Source: Ruminococcus flavefaciens
GTDB lineage: Bacteria; Bacillota; Clostridia; Oscillospirales; Ruminococcaceae
Assembly: GCF_900116855.1 (NCBI RefSeq)
Contig: NZ_UETD01000009.1
Span: forward strand, 1-64,000
Direction of reading: 5' to 3'
DNA length: 64,000 nt
Positions within the stretch are counted from its first letter, which is position 1; the number at the start of each line of letters is the position of its first letter. Shown here piece by piece: positions 7,839-16,939 of the stretch. Under the pieces are notes generated by a model. The model ran no database searches. It saw only the letters and a program-made list of their open reading frames with translations, and was not told the origin of the DNA. The position numbers were made by a program, and so were the translations under genes.

Positions 7839-9317
7839 TTATTTAGACCTTATCATCTTCCACGATGAAATTATCTTCTTTCTGAATATTATTACAGCTG
7901 TGATAATGCCGGCTACCATCAGGTATCTGACAATGATGCTGTCATAAAAGACATTGGTGATACCGAAAACAGCAAGCATGATGAGACTGAATCCCCATAT
8001 CGACTTGGCATCAACAGGACTCTCCTCAACGTGTGCTTTCTTGCAGGTTATCTGCATGAATACGAAGTGCATGAAAGACATGATGGCATAGCATATAAGT
8101 GTTGTATATGCACAGGCAATATAGCCGAACATCTTTATTCCGATGTAGTTGAGTCCGATATTCAGCAGCGCGCAGAATGTTGATACATATGCGATGTATT
8201 CGGTCTTTCCGTAGTATGACTCAACGTCAACAAAGAGGGTATACAGAAACAGAAAATACACGCCGATAGTAACAGGCGGTGCTACCTTCAGACCCTCCTG
8301 ATAGCTGTCGGGGAATATGAGGAATACCTCGGGAAGCAGCAGCATGAACATGACGATGACTGCACCTACCAGAATTACCAGAACATTTGAGATATCCCTT
8401 ACATCCTTATAGCCCTTCTTGTCAAGCTTCTGGAAGCGCCACGGCTTCAGCACCTGATTGAGGGAGTTCTGGAAGATGATGATAACGCTGGCAAATGAGT
8501 ATGCCACCGAGTAGAAGGCTACATCTGCCTTGCTGCCTGAAAACTTTTCTATCATGATCCTGTCTGACTGGTTCAGCACATAGTATGACAGTGAGTGGAA
8601 CACAAGCGGTCCCTGAAATCTCAGTGCATACTTGATGTAGTTGATCGTCCTTGCCTTGTTTCTGAACACATTTGCAAAATTAATATGCTTTATCCAGAAA
8701 GGCAGACAGAATATTATCTGTATAATGAGGGTGCTTATTACCTTGACATAGGCAGTTGCGCCAAAGATCTGTATAGTTATCATCGGTGCAAGATTTGATA
8801 CCAGCGCCATAAGAATGGTAACTATTACGGCTGCCTTGTAATCATACTCGAACCTCTTTTTGTTGAGCCAGCAGTTATAAGGCGTATAGACTAAGAAATA
8901 CACCGAGAATATTGAGTAAAGAGCAGTGGTGACTCCCGTAAAGCCCGATATGGGCTTGCTCAGGAGCATGAATATGAAGAAGCAGATAACAGTCAGGATA
9001 TTGGAGATAAAGACTATCGTCTGCTCGAAATTCTTGGTATCATCCTTGTATTTGAGCAGTCCCCTCTGATAAGCGCCGAGATACAGCTCAAATGTAGCGA
9101 ATATATTGAATATGAGCTCATAGGATGTAATAAGGCTCATGGTGCCGTATTCTTCCTCGGAGAGAAATGTCGCATAGATAGGCATACATATGAAGCTTAT
9201 GCCCTTCAGTACGAAATTACATACCGTGAACCAGAACGCTGCCCTGAGAGTTACGGGGAATGAGCGATATTTATCAAGAATTTTACGGGGAATTATCCTT
9301 TCTGCTATCTTTACCAC
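7839..9317 (-). CDS. Polysaccharide flippase (Wzx-like, MOP superfamily)
   Basis: 492 aa with about 12-14 hydrophobic helices across the whole length. The start PVTLRAAFWFTVCNFVLKGISFICMPIYATFLSEEEYG is typical of Wzx/MurJ-type exporters, as is the GLLKYKDD loop after helix 2. It probably flips the undecaprenyl-diphosphate-linked repeat unit across the membrane for polymerisation by the EpsG-like protein. It lies within the operon between an acyltransferase gene and the SDR gene. The C-terminus ends in a short basic cytoplasmic tail. Confidence 0.88.
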   Translation of the reverse strand: MVKIAERIIPRKILDKYRSFPVTLRAAFWFTVCNFVLKGISFICMPIYATFLSEEEYGTMSLITSYELIFNIFATFELYLGAYQRGLLKYKDDTKNFEQTIVFISNILTVICFFIFMLLSKPISGFTGVTTALYSIFSVYFLVYTPYNCWLNKKRFEYDYKAAVIVTILMALVSNLAPMITIQIFGATAYVKVISTLIIQIIFCLPFWIKHINFANVFRNKARTINYIKYALRFQGPLVFHSLSYYVLNQSDRIMIEKFSGSKADVAFYSVAYSFASVIIIFQNSLNQVLKPWRFQKLDKKGYKDVRDISNVLVILVGAVIVMFMLLLPEVFLIFPDSYQEGLKVAPPVTIGVYFLFLYTLFVDVESYYGKTEYIAYVSTFCALLNIGLNYIGIKMFGYIACAYTTLICYAIMSFMHFVFMQITCKKAHVEESPVDAKSIWGFSLIMLAVFGITNVFYDSIIVRYLMVAGIITAVIIFRKKIISSWKMIRSK

Positions 9318-9344
9318 TATACTACCGACCTTTTCATTTTTTGA

Positions 9345-10391
9345 TCATGCAGCGGTCTTTTTGTTTTCAAGTCTGTCCACGATGCTGTTATAGATCTTCG
9401 AGAAGATCCACGCTACTATAACCGACATGACCACGACCGCTGTCATTATTGCAAACTTAAAGGGATAACCCTTGTTATCCACGAAATTAGTCCTGCTGAT
9501 AATATTTGACAGGAAAACATGGATAAGATATATCTCAAGGGTTATACCGCCAAGGAAAGCAAGCCCCTTTTTGACGCCTGTCATCTTCACCTTATCAAAG
9601 AGCAGACACAGAAGAATGATGACAAATAATGCCGCACCCTGTCCGCCGAAACGTGCCAGCATCTTGCCGACTGACAGCGGCATAATATCGATATCGTAAT
9701 TACATCTGAGCACACCCGGTATATATGCAGCCAGCATAAGTGCTGCATATCCAAGGAAAAAGAACTGTTTTCTGCGATCCATATCCTTGTTTTTTATTCT
9801 TTCTCCTATAAGGCTTCCCACAAGGAATATCGGGATACGACTGAATGCCTTTTCCCTTGCCTCATAAAAATCAGAACAGCACTTCACCATGACCACATTT
9901 GCTGCGATCACAGCTGCCATGAGCAGCATGATAAGCAAAGGGCTCTTCTTCTGAAGCCTGTACAAAAACGGATATAATAAGTAAAGAACGATGATAAACG
10001 ATACATACCATACCGTGGTTATCCCCTTTGTCCAGAGAGAGATACCGCTCCAGTTCTCAAGGAATACCATGGCTCCGTCATGGTCTACGATAATGCTTTT
10101 CAGTATCCAGTAGGGGCATGAGATTATTAGCCACGGAATGATGACGCGCTTTATTCGCCTCCAGTAAAACGGTATGATTTCGCTGTTCTTGTTCATTGAG
10201 AAATACAAGCCTATACCTGACAGGAAGAGAAATATCTCAACGCCAAGATTTCCCTGCTCTGATAAAAATGACAGCACAGGTACTCCAAGACTTCTCAGAT
10301 ACTTGGAATAGCAGTGCAGTATCATGACCCAGACTATTGCAAAGCCCATAAGCTGCTTGCGGTATTTAGTGAAAAGATCTATATCAAACAT
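9345..10391 (-). CDS. Acyltransferase 3 family membrane protein
   Basis: 348 aa, about ten transmembrane helices, second member of the acyltransferase-3 family in this locus. Helix 1 contains the conserved motif region GFAIVWVMILHCYSKY with the family His. The segment FLFLSGIGLYFSM followed by a basic YWRRIKRVIIPW loop is also diagnostic. It is a likely O-acetyl (or other acyl) transferase for the surface glycan. It is only weakly similar by eye to the one at 3121, so the two probably modify different positions or sugars. Confidence 0.85.
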   Translation of the reverse strand: MFDIDLFTKYRKQLMGFAIVWVMILHCYSKYLRSLGVPVLSFLSEQGNLGVEIFLFLSGIGLYFSMNKNSEIIPFYWRRIKRVIIPWLIISCPYWILKSIIVDHDGAMVFLENWSGISLWTKGITTVWYVSFIIVLYLLYPFLYRLQKKSPLLIMLLMAAVIAANVVMVKCCSDFYEAREKAFSRIPIFLVGSLIGERIKNKDMDRRKQFFFLGYAALMLAAYIPGVLRCNYDIDIMPLSVGKMLARFGGQGAALFVIILLCLLFDKVKMTGVKKGLAFLGGITLEIYLIHVFLSNIISRTNFVDNKGYPFKFAIMTAVVVMSVIVAWIFSKIYNSIVDRLENKKTAA

Positions 10392-10443
10392 TCTCTTTTT
10401 CCTTTCATGAGATACTTTAGGTTATTGAACTCTTTTGGGACAA

Positions 10444-11592
10444 TTATTTTATCAGTGAATTGCTGTCAAACAGAGGGAAGAAAGCTATATCCAAATATCC
10501 ACCAAACGCGTAAAGATAATATAATGTATGTAAAAAATAAAAACCGATAAATAAGAAATATGTCAAAGGCACTTTTTCAGCTTTAACTTTTTTCTGCATT
10601 AGAAAATCCGCAAAAATGCAGTATGATAACAATAGTGTAACACGAGCCAGTCTTTCGTAATCCTTTACATAAAGCTCCATTGATAAAAAGGAAAGGCTGA
10701 TAAGCGTTGTTTTAAACACCATCTCTACAAAATGTAAGTATTCTTTTGAGACAGAACCACTTTTACGGTAACTGTCAAGCATAAAGTATTCAACGATCAC
10801 TGTACCTATCCTCACAACAACGAGGAAGAATAAACCAACGATCGTTCTTGTACCATCAGACAGAAGCCATGTATTGATCTTGCTGCGTGACATGAAATGT
10901 GAAAGCAAATTTGCCATGAAAGGCAGATGCAATGCAAATAACAGTACAAACAGAACGCTTGTAATGATCACAAGTCTCTTGGTATCAAACTTCTTGGCAA
11001 TGTAGAATATTGCAAAGAATACCGCGGTCCTATGAAAAAGAACTCCGATAAAGATGAAAACAAAAAACAATGCACTTCTAAAAGCATCGCTTTGAATTAT
11101 TCTTTGAATTTTATTTTTCCTTTTAAAGAAATTAATTGAGTCCTTTTTAGGATCATAGAATAAGAAATATATACCTATCAAGGAAAATAGAGTAGCAATA
11201 TACGATCTATATTGGCACACCATTATCCAATATGGGTAAAGAATCGATAACGCCAGAACTGTGTTTGGACGTTTTGAAAAGAGATCAACGACTATCTTCA
11301 ACAATATCGTGCAGACAGTTGCAACAAAAACAAGAAATTCAGCGTAAGTCCATCCGAGATCATGCCTGAAGAAATAGCATAGATATACAAATCCTTCTTC
11401 ACTGACAGTCGTGCCCCAAAGGTCACCCATTCCTATCTTTTCATATATCCAATAATAATTCATATAATCCGCATTCCATGTATTAAACGCGAATAATACC
11501 CATAAATATAGAAGTATAACAATATTAACAACTTTGTTTTTAGGAAAAACGAACCCAAGAACTATTAGAATAGCGGCTGCCGCATATAACAT
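10444..11592 (-). CDS. EpsG-family polysaccharide polymerase (Wzy-like)
   Basis: 382 aa, about ten membrane helices. The N-terminal region with FNTWNADYMNYYWIYEKIG is the EpsG-family hallmark (a periplasmic Asp-Tyr-rich loop after helix 1-2). It is the presumed polymerase that joins flipped repeat units outside the membrane. The gene is clearly AT-richer than its neighbours, as is common for polymerase genes exchanged between surface-glycan loci. The 52-nt gap to the next gene is the longest inside the operon, but no terminator was seen in it. Confidence 0.8.
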   Translation of the reverse strand: MLYAAAAILIVLGFVFPKNKVVNIVILLYLWVLFAFNTWNADYMNYYWIYEKIGMGDLWGTTVSEEGFVYLCYFFRHDLGWTYAEFLVFVATVCTILLKIVVDLFSKRPNTVLALSILYPYWIMVCQYRSYIATLFSLIGIYFLFYDPKKDSINFFKRKNKIQRIIQSDAFRSALFFVFIFIGVLFHRTAVFFAIFYIAKKFDTKRLVIITSVLFVLLFALHLPFMANLLSHFMSRSKINTWLLSDGTRTIVGLFFLVVVRIGTVIVEYFMLDSYRKSGSVSKEYLHFVEMVFKTTLISLSFLSMELYVKDYERLARVTLLLSYCIFADFLMQKKVKAEKVPLTYFLFIGFYFLHTLYYLYAFGGYLDIAFFPLFDSNSLIK

Positions 11593-11596
11593 CGCA

Positions 11597-12463
11597 TTAC
11601 CTGCCCTTTTTCTTACGTTTATAATCCCTCACGCCTCTGATAAGGGCGCGGAGATTTGCTATTCTGTGCTTCTCGAGAAGAAGCTTTTTTGTCTCCCATT
11701 TTATGAGAAAGTTATATTCTCCCCTGACGTTCAGGAAGTCCCTGTGCTTGTTGATGTAGTACAGACCATTTCTTACGAAATAGTAATTTCTGAACGGAGA
11801 GTGGTTATATGTCGTTGCAAAGTTGCAGAGCTTTTTCACATGGAGCAGCTTGCCGATACCGTAGAAGAATTTGTTAACGCTGAGCTTGCCCAGCTCCTGT
11901 ATTATTCTTGTGGTATTGATCCTGTATATCTTATAGCCTGCTTTTCTCAGGCGGGTCTCTATATCATAGTCAACATAGTCGATGAACATCCATTCATCGT
12001 ACTCCCCTACCTTATTCCATGCCTCTGTGCTGATGAAGAAGCCTGCTGTGGGGCATTTTTTCACGACCTCCACCTTTTTGCTGAGGCTGCCCACAATGCC
12101 CTCTCCCCTTTTTTCAACCGCAGGACACAGTGCGCCTGCTTCGGGGAGTCCGAGGTACTTCTTATACTCCTCAAGGAGGTTCTCGGCGACCATGGTATCC
12201 TGATCGAGGGAAAGAGTCCACTGTGCGCCGTTCTCCACAGCCGCTCTCATTCCCGCGTTGAGGGCAGCGGCTATACCTTTATTTTCGGGGAGCTCCACAA
12301 GCTTGTCGCAGCCTGATCTCTCCCTTATTTCCGCAATACTATCCGAAAAGTTATCAACGATGACCACATAGAAGCCCTGTCTCCGGAGCTCCCTGACGTT
12401 TCCGACAACGCGCTCGATATCAGGCTGAAATGTGACAATGACAACAGCATATTTACTCTGCAT
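11597..12463 (-). CDS. Family 2 glycosyltransferase (rhamnosyltransferase-like)
   Basis: 288 aa GT-A fold transferase. The N-terminus KYAVVIVTFQPD, the nucleotide-binding IVDNFSDS and the metal-binding LSLDQDTM (DxD-type) follow the order expected for GT2. The FIDYVDYDIETRLRKAGYKI block is typical of WbbL/RfbF-like rhamnosyltransferases, which would fit the rfbABCD genes in the same operon. It is the only classical glycosyltransferase recognised in the locus, so the repeat unit is small or other transferases lie outside the window. Confidence 0.88.
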   Translation of the reverse strand: MQSKYAVVIVTFQPDIERVVGNVRELRRQGFYVVIVDNFSDSIAEIRERSGCDKLVELPENKGIAAALNAGMRAAVENGAQWTLSLDQDTMVAENLLEEYKKYLGLPEAGALCPAVEKRGEGIVGSLSKKVEVVKKCPTAGFFISTEAWNKVGEYDEWMFIDYVDYDIETRLRKAGYKIYRINTTRIIQELGKLSVNKFFYGIGKLLHVKKLCNFATTYNHSPFRNYYFVRNGLYYINKHRDFLNVRGEYNFLIKWETKKLLLEKHRIANLRALIRGVRDYKRKKKGR

Positions 12464-12465
12464 AA

Positions 12466-13692
12466 TTACTTCCTTGCGATCTTAATGATTTCCTTGTAAA
12501 CACGGTCACAGTTACCGTTATCGTGATGAGCGAAGAACTCATCGACTCTCTTTCTGTACTTTTCGTCCATGGTAAAGCCGCCATCATAGGAGGTCTTTAC
12601 TGCTTCGACGAGCTTGTCCTCATCAAAGAAGACCTCTCCGAAGCCGTCCTCGTCATATGAGAAGCTCTCACCGGGAGCATACTGATACTTTTCAAATTCC
12701 TCAACATCGAACTGGTAGTACATAACGGGCTTATACATATAGGCGAAGTCATATACAACACTTGAATAGTCAGTGATAAGGAGAGCAGATTCTCTCAGGA
12801 GGTCCTGAATGGAGTAGTCAGATGTCATGCCTACCTTTATCCTCGGCGAGGATGACTTTATATATTTTGAATACTTCTGAGCGTACTCATGGAAGTAGAA
12901 GACCACATTGAGGTCATTCTTATCCAGAAAGCTTATGAACTCCTTGTTATTGACAAGCCCCTTCAGGCAGTTATAATACTTTGAAGCAAAGAACTTCTGC
13001 ATATTCTCCTTTTTCTGCTCATCGGTCGTAAGGAGTCTGTAATCGATCCATTTTCTCCATGTGGGCATAATGAGGATCTGCTTCTTGTTGAGGATATCAT
13101 CATTGAGGGTATCATGTCTGGGATATCCCGGACAGCGCATGATCTTGGGCGACTGACCGTTATCCTTCCTGATGATATCTGCATCCTTCTCAGAACAGGT
13201 AAACAGAAGCTGATAATTTGTCTCCTTGGCGTCAACGATAGAGGAGTATCCTCTTGTAAATCCGTGATTGAGGAAGACGTACTTAAAGCCTGTCAGCTTC
13301 CACTGAACAAGGTCCTCACAGATCCTTCTGTACGGGAAGCCGTAGCATTTAGTAGTACCGATATATACGTCCGCAGCCCAGAACAGGAGGTAGTGCTTCC
13401 AGCCGCCGAATGGGATCACATTTCCCAGCTTTTTAATGAGCTTATAATCAGCTGAGCTGAAATCTATAGGGTAATACACCTTACGGTCCTTATGCTTCTC
13501 GCGCAGATACTTGAAAAACCAGTAGCCGTTATCTCTTGCAAGCGACTCATACTCCGAGACCACCCACATCTTAGGCGATGCCAGTTTCCATATCTTTCCC
13601 GGGATAAACGAAAGGCCGAGCTTGATGATAGACTTCCAGTCCTCGGCTTTCATTTTTTTGATCTGATCCGTAATCTTATTCACTGCAGACAT
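12466..13692 (-). CDS. CDP-glycerol glycerophosphotransferase family protein (TagB/TagF-like)
   Basis: 408 aa. The C-terminal half carries the family signature LLITDYSSVVYDFAYMYKP, with the catalytic-region DYSS motif. FLNHGFTRGYSS supplies the conserved His-Gly region. TagB/TagF/TarL enzymes transfer polyol phosphates (glycerol- or ribitol-phosphate) from CDP-polyols to lipid-linked glycans at the cytoplasmic membrane face. Next to a TarI-like cytidylyltransferase and LicD, it implies phosphodiester-linked substituents or a teichoic-acid-like backbone. Polyol identity is not determinable here. Confidence 0.88.
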   Translation of the reverse strand: MSAVNKITDQIKKMKAEDWKSIIKLGLSFIPGKIWKLASPKMWVVSEYESLARDNGYWFFKYLREKHKDRKVYYPIDFSSADYKLIKKLGNVIPFGGWKHYLLFWAADVYIGTTKCYGFPYRRICEDLVQWKLTGFKYVFLNHGFTRGYSSIVDAKETNYQLLFTCSEKDADIIRKDNGQSPKIMRCPGYPRHDTLNDDILNKKQILIMPTWRKWIDYRLLTTDEQKKENMQKFFASKYYNCLKGLVNNKEFISFLDKNDLNVVFYFHEYAQKYSKYIKSSSPRIKVGMTSDYSIQDLLRESALLITDYSSVVYDFAYMYKPVMYYQFDVEEFEKYQYAPGESFSYDEDGFGEVFFDEDKLVEAVKTSYDGGFTMDEKYRKRVDEFFAHHDNGNCDRVYKEIIKIARK

Positions 13693-13716
13693 TTCTTATT
13701 CATCCCTTCGTCAAAA

Positions 13717-14439
13717 TCAAAGACCGAAAATCTGAGAATCTTCTCTTGCGTCAACAATGGCGCGGAAAATATAGTAATCCGACGGAGTAGTTATCTTGAT
13801 ATTCTCAATAGCTCCCGGAACAGTATAGAGTTCATGGCCGTAATAACGCATCATGCTTGCCGAGTCGATGAACTGCTTGTTTCCCTCGGCAGCAGCCTTT
13901 TCGTGCGCGGCAATGATATCCTTCAGCACGAAGCACTGAGGAGCTCTTGCCATACAGCACTTTGATCTCTCAAAAATATCGCATATCTTTCCGTCGTCGT
14001 CGGTAAGGGATACTGTTTCGATAGCGGAAGTTACCGTAATAGCATTTCCGTTCTTCTTTGCACACTCAATATCTGCCGAGATGGTAGCCTCGTCGATGAG
14101 AGGTCTTACGCCGTCATGTATGAGGACAATGCTGTCCTCGCCGAAAAGCTCGGCAGCCTTCTTTATACCGTTGCAGATGGAAGCCTGTCCCGTATCGCCG
14201 CCTGCGATAACAGCCCTGACCTTTGTAAGGCGGAACTTCTCCACCAACTCATTGCAGTAGTCTATCCAGCTCTCAAGGATAACGAGAACAATGCCGTCAA
14301 TGTCCTTGTGCCTCTGGAAATGCTCTATCGTATAGACAAGTATGGGCTTGCCGTGGAGCTCAAGGAACTGCTTGGGTTTAGTCTTTGAATTCATTCTCTG
14401 GCCTGTACCGCCTGCAAAAATCACAGCAACATTTGACAT
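13717..14439 (-). CDS. TarI/IspD-like cytidylyltransferase
   Basis: 240 aa. The N-terminal AGGTGQRMNSKTKPKQFLEL matches the IspD/TarI family signature (GGxGxRM...PKQ), and HDGVRPLID is the second hallmark. The enzyme uses CTP to activate a polyol phosphate, either ribitol-5-phosphate (TarI) or methylerythritol-4-phosphate (IspD). Position between the CDP-glycerol-type polymerase and licD favours a TarI-like role in glycan decoration over isoprenoid synthesis. No adjacent TarJ reductase was found. It overlaps licD by 1 nt. Confidence 0.85.
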   Translation of the reverse strand: MSNVAVIFAGGTGQRMNSKTKPKQFLELHGKPILVYTIEHFQRHKDIDGIVLVILESWIDYCNELVEKFRLTKVRAVIAGGDTGQASICNGIKKAAELFGEDSIVLIHDGVRPLIDEATISADIECAKKNGNAITVTSAIETVSLTDDDGKICDIFERSKCCMARAPQCFVLKDIIAAHEKAAAEGNKQFIDSASMMRYYGHELYTVPGAIENIKITTPSDYYIFRAIVDAREDSQIFGL

Positions 14440-15335
14440 TACATTGCTCCTCCAACATCTTTTGTGCCCGGAAAATACTTAATACCCTTGTAATAAGTGT
14501 AAGGTCTGTCCATATCAGAAAAAGCCAGATCATGTTTCGGGATCTGAGCTGACTTAGGCGGTCTCTTTTTATAATTGCCAAATATACCGCTTAAATACTG
14601 ATCATAGCCCTTCATAAGCGGAACCTTATGTCCGCAGAAGTCAAAATAGACAACTGAATCGAACCATTCCTTAGGATACTTCTTGAACATGAATTTTATA
14701 CTGCCGCGCAGCTCACATACATGAGTTGCATTCTCCCATGAATACTGTGAGATCTTTCTTTCAGCAAACTTCCATATCTTATATCTGACTTTTTTGGAAG
14801 GAACGAGTTTATACATTATATAAGAAGCGCCTCTGAAGAGCTTACCTTTATTATTAGGCAATCTCTGAGTATTAAAAAGAACAAATACAAAAGCATAAAA
14901 CAGCTGAAAAAAGCGCTTTACAGCAGAATCAGGACAAGCATCCACCGGTCCCAATTCAAATGCGATACCGTGACATATATCAAGATTCTGATTATAACTG
15001 CTGATAAAAGTAGTACTGGGGTCTCTTAAACTTGCGCAAGGATGGTGATAATTTACTTTTTCATTTGTTTTGCAAAAAACATATCTGTCCTTATCACCAT
15101 ACTTTTCCCATAGCTTTTCAAATTTCTCATAGTCGGGACGCGGCATTAAAACATCCACATCATCATCCCACGGAACAAAGCCATGTTCTCTTACAGCTCC
15201 GATCGCTGCTCCACCATGAAGATAAAACATCAATCCATGCTTATCGCAAAACTCTTGAAAGTACAAAAGCATATCAAGCATTTTTTGCTGACCTTTTTTT
15301 AACTCTTCATCGCTGATTCTGTAATCTTCACTCAT
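14439..15335 (-). CDS. LicD family phosphotransferase
   Basis: 298 aa. MFYLHGGAAIGAVREHGFVPWDDDVDVLMPR contains the LicD nucleotidyltransferase-fold signature with the DDDVDV metal-binding acidic cluster near residues 57-62. LicD proteins move phosphocholine or another phospho-substituent from a CDP carrier to a cell-surface glycan. Here the donor is probably made by the adjacent cytidylyltransferase, whose ATG overlaps this stop. The gene is AT-rich relative to the rfb genes. The choline pathway genes licA/licB/licC were not seen, so choline itself is not supported. Confidence 0.9.
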   Translation of the reverse strand: MSEDYRISDEELKKGQQKMLDMLLYFQEFCDKHGLMFYLHGGAAIGAVREHGFVPWDDDVDVLMPRPDYEKFEKLWEKYGDKDRYVFCKTNEKVNYHHPCASLRDPSTTFISSYNQNLDICHGIAFELGPVDACPDSAVKRFFQLFYAFVFVLFNTQRLPNNKGKLFRGASYIMYKLVPSKKVRYKIWKFAERKISQYSWENATHVCELRGSIKFMFKKYPKEWFDSVVYFDFCGHKVPLMKGYDQYLSGIFGNYKKRPPKSAQIPKHDLAFSDMDRPYTYYKGIKYFPGTKDVGGAM

Positions 15336-15350
15336 AATAAACCACCATTC

Positions 15351-16313
15351 TCAAAAAGATTTAATCATTATTTCATTATACTTCATCATATAAATTCCTT
15401 CAGAATAATTACCAATATTCCTTGTATTTGAAATACCCTTCAGATTATTGATGATTAATTTCATATGATCTGCTCCGCTTTCATACGCATGCGGGTAACC
15501 TCCGCCAAAGCGGGGATTTACCTCAGAAATATAATACTCTCCGTCAATATCAAAAATATCGATATCGATCTGACCATTAAATCCAGACTTTTTGACAAAC
15601 TCCTCAATAAGAGCAAAAAGCCTTTCATCTTTAAATGACACCGCCTTATCTGTTTCGCCAGCTCTCATCTTGATCTTCTTCTTTGTAAAAATAGATACCA
15701 CTTCATGAGATATCATATCTATATACACATCTGCTCCGATTTCCTGTCCATTCATGAATTCCTGAATCATTAATCCATCATCATGGTCAAACAGAAGCTC
15801 TACGGTTTCTTTATCGTAAACTTTTGAAATAGCTATACTTGCCGAGCCTCTTGCAGGCTTAACAAAAACAGGGAAAGAAATCGTTCCTGCTTCAAGATCC
15901 CGATAGAACTCATTCTTATCCATGTAGCTTCTGGCAGTATTGTATCCGTTCTTTTTGAGCCACTTATACATCTCATATTTATCCAATGCCCTTTCGCAAA
16001 GATCATAAGACGAACCTATTACTTTTACTCCGACTTGCGAAAACATTTCTTCATTTTCAGATAATAAACTAAGCTCAGGATCAATGAGACTCAAAACTCC
16101 GTCTATTTTTTCAGCCTTGCATATTTTTATGATCTCATCCAGATATCCGTCGTCAGTCATACGAGGAACAATATAATGCTTATCAGCATCGTAAATCGCA
16201 GGAGCAAGTTCACTGCAATCAGTTGCAACAACTGTGCCTTCGCCGTTTAATGTCTTTTTGAAATATTGTACAACTTTATTTCTTGTACCTGCGCTCAGGA
16301 TCAAAATATTCAT
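15351..16313 (-). CDS. ATP-grasp domain protein
   Basis: 320 aa. The N-terminal MNILILSAGTRNKVVQYF opens a pre-ATP-grasp Rossmann-like domain as in carbamoyl-phosphate-synthase-like ligases. PVFVKPARGSAS is the ATP-grasp Lys-containing segment and ISEVNPRFGGGYPHAYESG the metal-binding Glu-Asn-Pro-Arg block. ATP-grasp enzymes in glycan clusters form amide bonds, for example attaching an amino acid or carboxylate to an amino sugar. The aminotransferase two genes upstream could supply that amino group (inference). It overlaps the sugar-transferase gene by 4 nt and is AT-rich. Confidence 0.82.
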   Translation of the reverse strand: MNILILSAGTRNKVVQYFKKTLNGEGTVVATDCSELAPAIYDADKHYIVPRMTDDGYLDEIIKICKAEKIDGVLSLIDPELSLLSENEEMFSQVGVKVIGSSYDLCERALDKYEMYKWLKKNGYNTARSYMDKNEFYRDLEAGTISFPVFVKPARGSASIAISKVYDKETVELLFDHDDGLMIQEFMNGQEIGADVYIDMISHEVVSIFTKKKIKMRAGETDKAVSFKDERLFALIEEFVKKSGFNGQIDIDIFDIDGEYYISEVNPRFGGGYPHAYESGADHMKLIINNLKGISNTRNIGNYSEGIYMMKYNEIMIKSF

Positions 16314-16939
16314 TTGTTATCAACTCTCCCTTTTCGTCTGATGTCTGCCAAGTTGCCCTCTGCCTTTGCAGTATCGCTGGCAACATTGCTTCTGCCCAGC
16401 ACGGTTTTAATCGTCATTAATACTATTTTCACATCTAACATAAAGCTTATATGTCTGACATAATAGCAATCATAGCTCAAGCGATCATCCCAGTTGACGA
16501 AATTGCGTCCATGCACCTGAGCCCAGCCTGTCAGACCAGGTCTCACATCATGTCTGTGGCGCTCGTTCTTTTTATAATACGGAAGATACTCTACCAGCAG
16601 AGGTCTCGGACCGACGATAGCCATATCGCCTCTGAGGATATTGAACAGCTCGGGGAGCTCATCAAGGCTCGTGCTTCTGAGCCACTTGCCGTAACGTGTA
16701 AGGCGCTTCTCATCGGGGAGGAGCTTGCCGTGCTTATCCTTTTTGTTGTTCATGGTCCTGAACTTGATAAGTCTGAATATCTTTTCACGCTTGCCGGGAC
16801 GCTCCTGAGTAAAGAAGGGATTGCCGCCCATGGCTACCGCACCTACTGCCGTAAGCAGTATGAGTATGGGTGAAAGAACGATTATGGCACCGAGAGAGAG
16901 AATGAAGTCGAACACTCTCTTGAAACACTTAGCATACAT
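16310..16939 (-). CDS. Undecaprenyl-phosphate phosphoglycosyl transferase (PglC-like, small monotopic type)
   Basis: 209 aa, with one N-terminal re-entrant hydrophobic segment (KRVFDFILSLGAIIVLSPILILL) followed by the catalytic domain. KFRTM, TSLDELPELFNILRGDMAIVGPRPLL and VRPGLTGWAQV are the bacterial sugar transferase signatures; the conserved Asp-Glu pair is in SLDELP. It starts glycan assembly by moving a sugar-1-phosphate to undecaprenyl phosphate. The small size matches PglC rather than the multi-helix WbaP/WcaJ form. It lies directly after a PglE-like aminotransferase gene, so the first sugar may be an amino sugar. Confidence 0.9.
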   Translation of the reverse strand: MYAKCFKRVFDFILSLGAIIVLSPILILLTAVGAVAMGGNPFFTQERPGKREKIFRLIKFRTMNNKKDKHGKLLPDEKRLTRYGKWLRSTSLDELPELFNILRGDMAIVGPRPLLVEYLPYYKKNERHRHDVRPGLTGWAQVHGRNFVNWDDRLSYDCYYVRHISFMLDVKIVLMTIKTVLGRSNVASDTAKAEGNLADIRRKGRVDNK

